Assembly: GCA_003648575.1 (NCBI GenBank) | Contig: QMPN01000062.1 | Coordinates: 1-12,909 of the forward strand | DNA: 12,909 nt | Reading direction: 5' to 3' | From: Bacteroidota bacterium | Lineage (GTDB): Bacteria > Bacteroidota > Bacteroidia > Bacteroidales > B18-G4 | Part shown: positions 6,766 to 12,909 of the stretch, one piece after another | Layout: each line of letters starts with the position of its first letter | Numbering within the stretch: position 1 is the stretch's first letter | Program-made: the position numbers and the translations under genes | The notes under the pieces: generated by a model | What the model was told of the DNA's origin: nothing | Database searches by the model: none | What the model saw: only the letters and a program-made list of their open reading frames with translations

Positions 6766-8379
6766 ATGATTATAAAATATCCAAAAAAGTTATTAGAGAA
6801 GCTTAAAAGGTATCCATCTAAGACCGTTATTTGGATCAGCCTGCTAATCATATTCGCGATCAACATACAGTACCAAAACTGGGATCGTGAAAATAAGATC
6901 ATCGCCTGGGATGTGAACCATTATTATGCATACCTGCCCATGGTATTCATCTATAATGATATTGATATGGATTTCATCAGCCAGGGGGGAGAGCGAATGA
7001 CCAAGCACTATTGGCCCATTGTCACCGCAAAAGGAAAACGGGCTGTAATGGTATCCATGGGGCTGGCTTATCTCTATTCACCGTTTTTTCTGGCCGGTCA
7101 TGGCATTGCACAGCTAACGCCATATGCCGGCGATGAGTTCTCGCCACCCTATAAAATTGCTTTGATACTAAGTTGTCTTTTTTATTTTACAATTGGATTG
7201 ATCTTTCTTCGAAAGGTATTGAGAAGATATTATTCAGAATTGGTTACTGGCATTAGCTTGCTGCTCATAGTATTCGGCACCAATCTCTTCCATTATTTGA
7301 CCGAGGAGCCCACGATGACACACGCATATAATTTCGCGTTGATCTCTGTTTTTATTTTCCTGATAACAAAGTGGCTTCAACGGCCGGGAATAAAATACGC
7401 ACTTCTGATAGGTGTCATGGCCGGTCTTATAGCATTAATAAGGCCAAGTAATATCATTGTAGTATTACTGCTCGTTTTTTGGGGTGTTTCATCAGCCCGT
7501 GAGTTGGGATCAAGGATCTCTTTCTATTTTAGGAACTTTCACCTGGTCGGGATCATGATCATTGGCTTTATCCTGGTGTGGCTCCCACAGATCATATACT
7601 GGCATCATGTTTCCGGAAGTCTGTTTCTGTATACTTATGGATCGAGCGGACAAGGATTCTTTTTTGATAATCCGCAGGTGTATCATCTTTTGTTCAGTTA
7701 CAGGAAGGGCTGGTTCGTTTATACGCCATTAATGTTTGTGGCATTATTTGGCTTTTATTTCTTATACAAGAACAACAAAGGACTGTTCTGGCCCATCATC
7801 ATTTACCTGGCCATCAATACATATATCTTAGCCTCATGGTGGTCATGGTGGAACGGTGGTAGTTTTGGCCTCCGCTCCTTCATAGACATGTACGGATTAA
7901 TGGCATTCCCCCTTGCAGCCTTATTAACATTTTTCCTAAAACAAAGGTCCCTGATAATGATCCCTGCATTATTGATCCTGGCTGCCTTGCTATACCTTAA
8001 TCTCTTTCAGGCGACCCAGAACAGAAACGGTGCCCTGCATTATACAATGATGACTAAAAAATCTTATTGGGATGTTTTCCTCGATATGACACCTCCTCAA
8101 AGTTATTGGGACAATCTTGTATATCCTGATTATGAGGCTGCAAAACAAGGGATCTACTATTCGAAAACCGAAATCCCCTATGGGCTGGAAAAACAGTTGG
8201 GTATGAGGGGATGGCAGTATTTAAATAAACTCAAAGATTCAATATCAAACCAACCAGACCGTCTGGAGGAGATCATCCGCAATAATACAAAAAGTGCACC
8301 GATCGACTCGCTGATACAAATTGAAGCCATGTCAATCTTCAATAAAATTATTGACAATTATTACAAAGAAAAACCATAG
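6766..8379 (+). CDS. Multi-pass membrane protein, probable GT-C-type (family 39-like) glycosyltransferase
   Basis: This 537-residue protein has about 11-12 predicted membrane segments between residues 20 and 414, then a soluble tail of about 120 residues. The first outer loop holds AWDVNHYYAYLP (47-58), with D49 in the place where GT-C glycosyltransferases keep a catalytic acidic residue. YLTEEPTMTHAYNF (177-190) and ASWWSWWNGGSFGLRSFIDM (356-375) resemble motifs I recall in GT-C-like membrane proteins of several phyla. Such enzymes move a sugar from a polyprenyl-phosphate donor to an acceptor on the periplasmic side. The next gene, 2 bp downstream, encodes a membrane-anchored GT2 that could make that donor; this link is inference. 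The tail (RGWQYLNKLKDSI and a charged C-terminus) matches no domain I know. It could instead be a non-catalytic relative or a lipid/sugar transporter. Confidence 0.65.
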   Translation: MIIKYPKKLLEKLKRYPSKTVIWISLLIIFAINIQYQNWDRENKIIAWDVNHYYAYLPMVFIYNDIDMDFISQGGERMTKHYWPIVTAKGKRAVMVSMGLAYLYSPFFLAGHGIAQLTPYAGDEFSPPYKIALILSCLFYFTIGLIFLRKVLRRYYSELVTGISLLLIVFGTNLFHYLTEEPTMTHAYNFALISVFIFLITKWLQRPGIKYALLIGVMAGLIALIRPSNIIVVLLLVFWGVSSARELGSRISFYFRNFHLVGIMIIGFILVWLPQIIYWHHVSGSLFLYTYGSSGQGFFFDNPQVYHLLFSYRKGWFVYTPLMFVALFGFYFLYKNNKGLFWPIIIYLAINTYILASWWSWWNGGSFGLRSFIDMYGLMAFPLAALLTFFLKQRSLIMIPALLILAALLYLNLFQATQNRNGALHYTMMTKKSYWDVFLDMTPPQSYWDNLVYPDYEAAKQGIYYSKTEIPYGLEKQLGMRGWQYLNKLKDSISNQPDRLEEIIRNNTKSAPIDSLIQIEAMSIFNKIIDNYYKEKP

Positions 8380-8381
8380 TT

Positions 8382-9485
8382 ATGATCAATGATAAAACAA
8401 TTGCCGTAGTAGTGCCATGCTACAATGAGGCAGAGCAGATTGGGATGGTCGTTGAAACCATGCCTGATTTCGTAGATAAGATCGTTGTAGTGAATGACCT
8501 TTCACAGGATAAAACTTCAGATGTTGTTGCAGATTATTTCGGAAAATTCCCCGAGGTTCATATTCCTGCACGTGATTACGATACCAAGGGTAAGATCAAC
8601 AATATTTATCTTAGGGCTGAACATATTCTCGATAATAAAAACAAAGAAGAGATCAAGTATTTCACACCCCATGAAATCGTAAACATTAAACCCGAGCATG
8701 ATCGTGTAATCCTGATCAATCACCTTGAGAATGGGGGCGTTGGCGCAGCCATTGCCACAGGTTATAAATGGTGCAAAGATTACGATATTGATTGCACAGC
8801 TGTAATGGCCGGTGATGGCCAGATGGATCCTGACGAACTGGAATCGATCTGCAGGCCTGTTATCGATGAGAATATCGACTATGTGAAGGGAAACCGTCTG
8901 ATCCACCGCAGTTCCTGGTTTGTGATCCCAAAGACACGTTACTTCGGTAACTCCATCCTATCAATATTAACAAAGATCGCCTCCGGGTACTGGCATGTGT
9001 CAGATACACAAACCGGCTATACTGCCATATCAAAAAGGGCGATCAATTCTATCAAACTCTACGATATTTATAAACGGTATGGCATGCCTAATGATATGCT
9101 TGTGAAGCTCAACATTACTTTTTGTACTTTGAAAGAAGTCGAGATCAAGCCTGTGTACAATGTTGGTGAAAAATCGAAGATGAAGGTCACCAGGGTGATC
9201 ATCCCTATCATGTGGTTGTTGTGTAAATCATTCTTTAAGCGAATGTGGATCAAATACCTCTTCCGTGATTTCCACCCCTTGTTCCTGTTATATCATCTCG
9301 GCCTATTTCTTCTTCTGGCAGCAATTCCATTTCTGATCGACATCTTGTTGAATGCTTTTAAGATCGGGTCGGCAACACCCTTCCAGACAATGATCATATT
9401 CATCTTTCTGATTATTTCGGGATCGCAATCCTTGTTTTTTGCCATGTGGATGGATATCCAGGACAATGACCGGCTATATAAGTAG
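8382..9485 (+). CDS. Membrane-anchored family 2 glycosyltransferase (polyprenyl-phosphate sugar synthase-like)
   Basis: This 367-residue enzyme has a cytosolic GT-A domain of family 2 and two C-terminal membrane helices (about 300-322 and 333-357). The start reads AVVVPCYNEAEQIGMVVETM. The nucleotide-binding segment is VVVNDLSQDKTSD (36-47), and MAGDGQMDPDEL (142-153) carries the metal-binding acidic residues. NHLENGGVGAAIATGYKW and SDTQTGYTAISKRA are further signatures of dolichyl-phosphate-mannose-synthase-like enzymes. About 55 residues (about 53-108) between the nucleotide motif and the NGGVGAA motif are extra compared with ordinary members, including the second glycosyltransferase in this window. 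It probably transfers a sugar from a nucleotide donor to a lipid phosphate; the sugar is unknown. It lies 2 bp after the GT-C-like gene, strongly suggesting co-translation. Its stop nearly touches that of the convergent next gene. Confidence 0.82.
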   Translation: MINDKTIAVVVPCYNEAEQIGMVVETMPDFVDKIVVVNDLSQDKTSDVVADYFGKFPEVHIPARDYDTKGKINNIYLRAEHILDNKNKEEIKYFTPHEIVNIKPEHDRVILINHLENGGVGAAIATGYKWCKDYDIDCTAVMAGDGQMDPDELESICRPVIDENIDYVKGNRLIHRSSWFVIPKTRYFGNSILSILTKIASGYWHVSDTQTGYTAISKRAINSIKLYDIYKRYGMPNDMLVKLNITFCTLKEVEIKPVYNVGEKSKMKVTRVIIPIMWLLCKSFFKRMWIKYLFRDFHPLFLLYHLGLFLLLAAIPFLIDILLNAFKIGSATPFQTMIIFIFLIISGSQSLFFAMWMDIQDNDRLYK

Positions 9486-9486
9486 A

Positions 9487-10371
9487 TCAGTGTCGTAAGC
9501 TGAATTTATTCAACACCAAGGACAAGAGAAATATAAAGATTTCTCCGGTGATAAACCACAGTCGTGACAATACAGCGATGGTTGTAGCTGTTTCAAGTGG
9601 CATTCCGGTCATTACCATGAAGCCGGTCATAATCCCTTCCCTCACTCCTATCCCACCGGGGGTGATCAAGGCTAGCACCCCAAGAGAGATGCTCAGGGGC
9701 CAGCAAAACACTACGATAATAGAAAAATCAAGATCAAAGGATAAAACAAAGAAGTAAAAGGCTATCATCCAAAGAACCCAGTAAGATAGCACATACATGA
9801 CCAAGGGAATTACTTCCCTGATCGTCACTAGTGGAACATCCAGTTTTTTTCTGATAACCTTCGACAGCATTTGTATGACAAAGCGGTGAAAGCTTTTAGA
9901 GTACAGGAAAAAAGTAAAGAATACACTGAGCAGCAGCACCAATATCACAAAACTGTTGAATGTGTAGAAATAAAGCATAGGACCGATGCCAATGACCAAA
10001 CCAAGCCACACATAGATCAGTTGTTCCTTGAGGGAAATATAACTGGCATCGCGTACCGAATAACGGTCCATTGACACAAAGGAAGCACGGCCAAGGATCA
10101 CCCAAACCTTACCGGGTATATATTTCGCAAATATAGACAAGCCGTGAGAAACCAGTGAAAGCCTTTTTGACACATGAATACCATGGATGTCGAGCGCTTT
10201 CCACCAGCTTACAGTGCTCATAACAAAGCCTGCCCAGAGCAGCAATGTTGCCGGAATTAGATATACCAGATTCAGATCAAGGTTGCTAACAGTGAGATAA
10301 TCAAACTTATATAGGTAATAAACCAGAAAAGCCAGGGAAAGATATATCAGTATCCTGAAAAGTAGCTTCAT
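9487..10371 (-). CDS. UPF0104 / lysylphosphatidylglycerol-synthase-type membrane protein
   Basis: This 294-residue integral membrane protein has about seven to eight hydrophobic segments spread from residue 4 to 288. It shows the family signatures KYIPGKVWVILGR (83-95) and ALITPGGIGVREG (234-246). The family equals the membrane half of MprF (lysylphosphatidylglycerol synthase/flippase), but the cytosolic aminoacyl-transfer domain is absent, so lysyl-lipid synthesis is not expected. Stand-alone members often sit near polyprenyl-phosphate glycosyltransferases and are commonly annotated as flippase-like; transport of a glycolipid is a reasonable but unproven inference here. The gene is on the minus strand with its stop 1 bp from the stop of the preceding gene, and it diverges from the next glycosyltransferase across a 158-bp gap. 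No intrinsic terminator is visible at the convergent junction. Confidence 0.82.
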   Translation of the reverse strand: MKLLFRILIYLSLAFLVYYLYKFDYLTVSNLDLNLVYLIPATLLLWAGFVMSTVSWWKALDIHGIHVSKRLSLVSHGLSIFAKYIPGKVWVILGRASFVSMDRYSVRDASYISLKEQLIYVWLGLVIGIGPMLYFYTFNSFVILVLLLSVFFTFFLYSKSFHRFVIQMLSKVIRKKLDVPLVTIREVIPLVMYVLSYWVLWMIAFYFFVLSFDLDFSIIVVFCWPLSISLGVLALITPGGIGVREGIMTGFMVMTGMPLETATTIAVLSRLWFITGEIFIFLLSLVLNKFSLRH

Positions 10372-10393
10372 ATATCTGCGTTCAAAGAAGCGG

Positions 10394-10401
10394 TAAAGAT
10401 A
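10394..10401 (-). promoter_or_regulatory. Possible -7 promoter element for the UPF0104 gene
   Basis: On the minus strand this reads TATCTTTA, matching the Bacteroidota -7 consensus TAnnTTTG except for the final base. It lies 22 bp before the start codon at 10371, a sensible distance. No clear TTG-type -33 element was found upstream, so the call is tentative. Confidence 0.35.
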
Positions 10402-10484
10402 CGGTCTTTTACAACATACATCCTATGATCTGGTGTAGATGGGTGCCAGCCAATAATGAGAAACTTTTCTTTACTGAATATTCA

Positions 10485-10492
10485 TATCTTTG
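10485..10492 (+). promoter_or_regulatory. Probable -7 promoter element for the glycosyltransferase-methyltransferase-FrhB genes
   Basis: TATCTTTG is an exact match to the Bacteroidota -7 consensus TAnnTTTG, 37 bp before the ATG at 10530. It would give a leader of about 30 bases. A good -33 TTG is not seen at the expected spacing. The divergent gap 10372-10529 shows no other recognisable feature. Confidence 0.5.
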
Positions 10493-10529
10493 CTACACAT
10501 ATTTTCAATGATCTAAAGACCATTCATCT

Positions 10530-11396
10530 ATGTCAGATAGGCAATTTAAAGTTTCCATCATCATTCCAGCATTCAATGAAGAAACCGGGATTCGGGATAC
10601 ACTGGAAAAACTTGTTTCAGGTAATTATCATAAAAAATACGAAATCATCATTGTGGATGATGGGTCTACCGACAACACAAAAGCAGTGTGTGAGACATTC
10701 CCGGTGAGGGTGATCAGTCATACTGTGAATAAAGGATATGGAGCAGCTTTAAAAACAGGTATCAGAAAGTCGACTTGTGATGAGGTTATGTTTATGGACA
10801 GTGATGGCCAGCATGATCCAAAATACATCGATGAACTGGTAAGGCTGCTTGAGGACCATGAAATGGTGATCGGCTGCCGTACACAGGATTCTTTCCAGGT
10901 AAAAAACCGTAAAGCAGGGAAAAAAGTGATCAAGTGGGTTGGGGAATTCCTTGTAGAGCAAAAACTCCCTGATTATAATTCAGGCTTTCGCGGATTTAAG
11001 AAAGATTTGATCAAGGATATGATGCACATCATGCCAAATGGTTTTTCCTTTTCAACCACCTCGACCCTTGGATTTATGAAAGAAGGTTATAATATCGCTA
11101 CTTTTCCCATAGTAGTTGAAGAAAGGGTGGGTAGAAAAAGTTCCGTTAAGTTTTTTAAAGACGGGCCCAAAACCATCATGCTTTTACTCAGGATCATCAT
11201 GCTCTTCAACCCACTTAAGATATTCCTTCCTGCCAGCTTTATTTTTGGCATTTCAGGTATTGCTTTTGGGATATATGGTTATATCGCTTTAGATCGATTT
11301 TCGAACGGAGCCATTATCCTTACCACCTTAGGCATGATCCTGTTCTTTATCGGATTGATAGCTGATCAAATCTCATTGCTCAACCGCAAACACTAA
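10530..11396 (+). CDS. Family 2 glycosyltransferase, dolichyl-phosphate-mannose-synthase-like
   Basis: This 288-residue enzyme has a GT-A catalytic domain (about 1-210) and two C-terminal membrane helices (about 230-253 and 262-283). The signatures are VSIIIPAFNEE (8-18), VDDGSTDNT (42-50) for nucleotide binding, NKGYGAALKTG (67-77), MDSDGQHDP (89-97) with the metal-binding DxD, and the basic VGRKSSVK (200-207) near the acceptor site. It probably transfers a sugar from a nucleotide donor to a polyprenyl phosphate on the cytosolic side; the sugar is not readable. It is the compact form of the family, without the insertion seen in the glycosyltransferase at 8382-9485. It heads a plus-strand group: the methyltransferase starts 3 bp after its stop. 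A decoration enzyme acting directly on a surface polysaccharide is a less likely alternative. Confidence 0.88.
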   Translation: MSDRQFKVSIIIPAFNEETGIRDTLEKLVSGNYHKKYEIIIVDDGSTDNTKAVCETFPVRVISHTVNKGYGAALKTGIRKSTCDEVMFMDSDGQHDPKYIDELVRLLEDHEMVIGCRTQDSFQVKNRKAGKKVIKWVGEFLVEQKLPDYNSGFRGFKKDLIKDMMHIMPNGFSFSTTSTLGFMKEGYNIATFPIVVEERVGRKSSVKFFKDGPKTIMLLLRIIMLFNPLKIFLPASFIFGISGIAFGIYGYIALDRFSNGAIILTTLGMILFFIGLIADQISLLNRKH

Positions 11397-11399
11397 GTG

Positions 11400-12134
11400 A
11401 TGAAAGATTATCCCATGGATTTTAGAAACACATGGACTGACAGTGATGTAGAGGCTCACTGGGACCGTGTGGCATCGATCTATATTGAAGAAAATGATAA
11501 GTTGAAAGATACGCATGACCAGCGTTTTGTTGAGAGCATCGAATACCTTCAGCTGAAAGCCGGTCAAAAGATCATCAATATCACCAGCCGTGATTGCGAG
11601 GCGAACGATTATGTAAAAAAGAAAGGACAAAATATTGACGTAATCAACACTGAGATTTCATCCGGCCTTATGAAGGTAGCTCAAGAGCACAGGCCTTACG
11701 TAATACAGCAAAAGATCGACAGCTATTCCAAACTTCCTTTTGAAGATGCTTTCTTTGATGCAGTATTGTCACTTGAAACCCTTGAGCATGTCGAACAACC
11801 ACTGCAATTTTTACTTGAATTGCACCGCATAGCAAAACCCGGGGCAAGGATGGTTCTAAGCTGCCCGCCTGCTACCAGTGAGATCCCATACAGAGTATTT
11901 ACTTTTCTATTTGGTGGCCACGGAGAAGGACCGCATAAATTCCCTTCATCACGGACCGTTAAAAGGTGGCTGGCCCAAAGCGGATGGAAGCTGATACATC
12001 ATAAAGGGACCCTGCTTATACCCGTCGGGCCGAAATTTGTGAAAAACACAGGGGAAAAGATCATCTCTTCCTGCCAGGGCACCTTCATATCTGAATTAGG
12101 GATCAGACAATTTTTTGTGTGTGAGAAAGATTGA
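11400..12134 (+). CDS. Class I SAM-dependent methyltransferase-like protein with eroded SAM motif
   Basis: This 244-residue cytosolic protein has the fold signature of the Methyltransf_11/UbiE-type family. LPFEDAFFDAVLSLETLEHVEQP (from about 112) is the canonical motif IV region and KPGARMVLSCPP (147-157) the following strand. Late features are GGHGEGPHKFPSS and a C-terminal strand region. The glycine-rich SAM loop (motif I, usually ExGxGxG) is replaced by INITSRDCEAND (59-70), with no glycine at all, although E85 may serve as the acidic ribose-binding residue. It may therefore bind SAM unusually or have lost activity. ATG 11400 is preferred over the GTG at 11397; it leaves 3 bp after the upstream stop. 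Its end overlaps the next gene by 14 bp, so the three genes look translationally linked. The substrate is unknown, possibly a sugar or lipid-linked glycan judging from its neighbours. Confidence 0.75.
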   Translation: MKDYPMDFRNTWTDSDVEAHWDRVASIYIEENDKLKDTHDQRFVESIEYLQLKAGQKIINITSRDCEANDYVKKKGQNIDVINTEISSGLMKVAQEHRPYVIQQKIDSYSKLPFEDAFFDAVLSLETLEHVEQPLQFLLELHRIAKPGARMVLSCPPATSEIPYRVFTFLFGGHGEGPHKFPSSRTVKRWLAQSGWKLIHHKGTLLIPVGPKFVKNTGEKIISSCQGTFISELGIRQFFVCEKD

Positions 12135-12909
12135 AAAAATACAGGATGTTGTCCGCGGCGGACTCTGCAACCGCTGTGGTACCTGCGTGGGTTTATCGGG
12201 TGGCCGGATCAGCTTCTCTGATCGTACAGGCAAATACCTGCCGGAGGTGAAGGATGACGCTGAGGGAAGGCTGAGCCGTGATCTTCTTCGTTATTGCAGT
12301 GGCAAGGGATTTGATTTCCCTGAACAAACAGAACGTATCTATGGCCCTGATACACCTTATAATATTTTTACGGGTGCTTACAAAAACATCTATATAGGCC
12401 ATTCCGGTGATGAGTTGGTCAGAAGAAACAGTGCCAGTGGTGGCATACTTTCTGCCATACTAATCTGGTTACTTGAAGAAAACCGTATCGATGGAGCTGT
12501 TGTACTGGCGATGTCCAAAGAAGAACCCTGGCTGACTAAACCCGTTATTGCCTGTTCAAAGGAAGAGATCCTCGAAGCCGCACAAAGCAAATATATCATC
12601 TCTTCAGTAAATGAGATCCTGCCGGAAATAGAAGCCTTTAATGGCAAACTGGCTTATGTAGGCCTGCCCGGACAGGTGCAATCCATACGCTTGCTTCAAC
12701 AAGACAAACATCCATCAGTAAAAAATATTGAATACATCTTCGGGCCGTTTTATGGGAACACATTGCATTTTTCTTCTGTAAAAAGTTTTCTCAGGTCTTA
12801 TGGGGAGAAAGATTACAGGAAGATCAGGAAACTTTATTTCCGCTATGGCGAATGGCCCGGGAATATGCGCGTTGAGCTGGATGGGGGCAGGGTCATCGAA
12901 TTGCCAAAA
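12121..12909 (+). CDS. FrhB-like (coenzyme F420 hydrogenase/dehydrogenase beta subunit family) protein, 5' part
   Basis: The frame stays open for 263 codons to the window edge, so the 3' end is missing. It starts with GTG at 12121, overlapping the methyltransferase by 14 bp; a TTG at 12115 is a less likely alternative, and no ATG occurs in this frame before about 12511. LCNRCGTCVG (15-24) gives C16, C19 and C22, with a lone C59 in RYCSG. RRNSASGGILSAIL (101-114) is the flavin-associated SGG motif of the FrhB/FdhB N-terminal domain. CSKEEILEAAQSKY (145-158) and VGLPGQVQSIRLL (180-192) belong to the C-terminal domain. Such iron-sulfur flavoproteins reduce F420 in archaea, while bacterial relatives occur in polysaccharide loci with unclear reactions. 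Several usual cysteines are missing: the fourth of the ferredoxin-like motif, G184 in place of the GxPC cysteine, and Y211 in FYG. Confidence 0.78.
   Translation, partial: MRKIEKIQDVVRGGLCNRCGTCVGLSGGRISFSDRTGKYLPEVKDDAEGRLSRDLLRYCSGKGFDFPEQTERIYGPDTPYNIFTGAYKNIYIGHSGDELVRRNSASGGILSAILIWLLEENRIDGAVVLAMSKEEPWLTKPVIACSKEEILEAAQSKYIISSVNEILPEIEAFNGKLAYVGLPGQVQSIRLLQQDKHPSVKNIEYIFGPFYGNTLHFSSVKSFLRSYGEKDYRKIRKLYFRYGEWPGNMRVELDGGRVIELPK

Noticed and set aside
8517..8906. 129-codon open frame on the minus strand opposite the first glycosyltransferase
   Set aside because: It covers the catalytic motifs of the plus-strand gene and shows no independent features.
9480..9495. Bidirectional terminator at the convergent gene junction
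   Set aside because: The two stop codons are 1 bp apart and I found no GC-rich hairpin followed by a T run on either strand.
11397..11399. GTG 11397 as the methyltransferase start
   Set aside because: An ATG follows immediately at 11400 and is the more usual start; the difference is one residue and has no functional meaning.

Overview
The window looks like a chromosomal segment of a member of Bacteroidota, probably an environmental Bacteroidia/Bacteroidales-type lineage. The evidence is a GldH lipoprotein (a Bacteroidota-specific family), several matches to the Bacteroidota -7 promoter element TAnnTTTG, no obvious Shine-Dalgarno sequences, and the gene order holB-ricT-gldH-PBP1A. No rRNA, tRNA, CRISPR array, transposase or phage gene was seen. 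By eye the base composition is even, with GC in the mid-40s, and nothing suggests a recently acquired island.

Layout. (1) 1-1464: the 3' end of the succinate dehydrogenase/fumarate reductase flavoprotein gene, followed by the complete iron-sulfur subunit gene, both on +. (2) 1465-1616: a non-coding gap filled by two abutting tandem-repeat arrays, nine 7-bp units and then seven 9-bp units, each 63 bp long. The second array ends next to a probable promoter that sits almost on the holB start codon. (3) 1617-6745: a housekeeping block on + encoding the DNA polymerase III delta' subunit, a RicT/PSP1-domain protein with a cysteine-rich core, the lipoprotein GldH, and a class A penicillin-binding protein. 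(4) 6766-9485: a multi-pass GT-C-like membrane protein and a membrane-anchored family 2 glycosyltransferase, 2 bp apart. (5) 9487-10371, on -: a UPF0104/lysylphosphatidylglycerol-synthase-type membrane protein, convergent with the preceding gene and divergent from the next. (6) 10530-12909, on +: a second polyprenol-phosphate-type family 2 glycosyltransferase, a class I methyltransferase with an eroded SAM motif I, and the 5' part of an FrhB-like iron-sulfur flavoprotein gene that runs off the right edge.

How the genes may work together. The first half is core metabolism, replication and cell-envelope growth. The second half (6766 to the end) reads as an envelope glycoconjugate neighbourhood: two cytosolic glycosyltransferases likely to load a sugar on a lipid carrier, a GT-C-like protein that could use such a donor at the outer face of the inner membrane, a membrane protein of a family often found beside such enzymes, and modifying enzymes. 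The final product and substrates cannot be read from the sequence. Nothing here is clearly a wholly new system. The features most worth following up are the paired 7/9-bp repeat arrays, the ~55-residue insertion in the first glycosyltransferase, and the cysteine-depleted FrhB-like protein.
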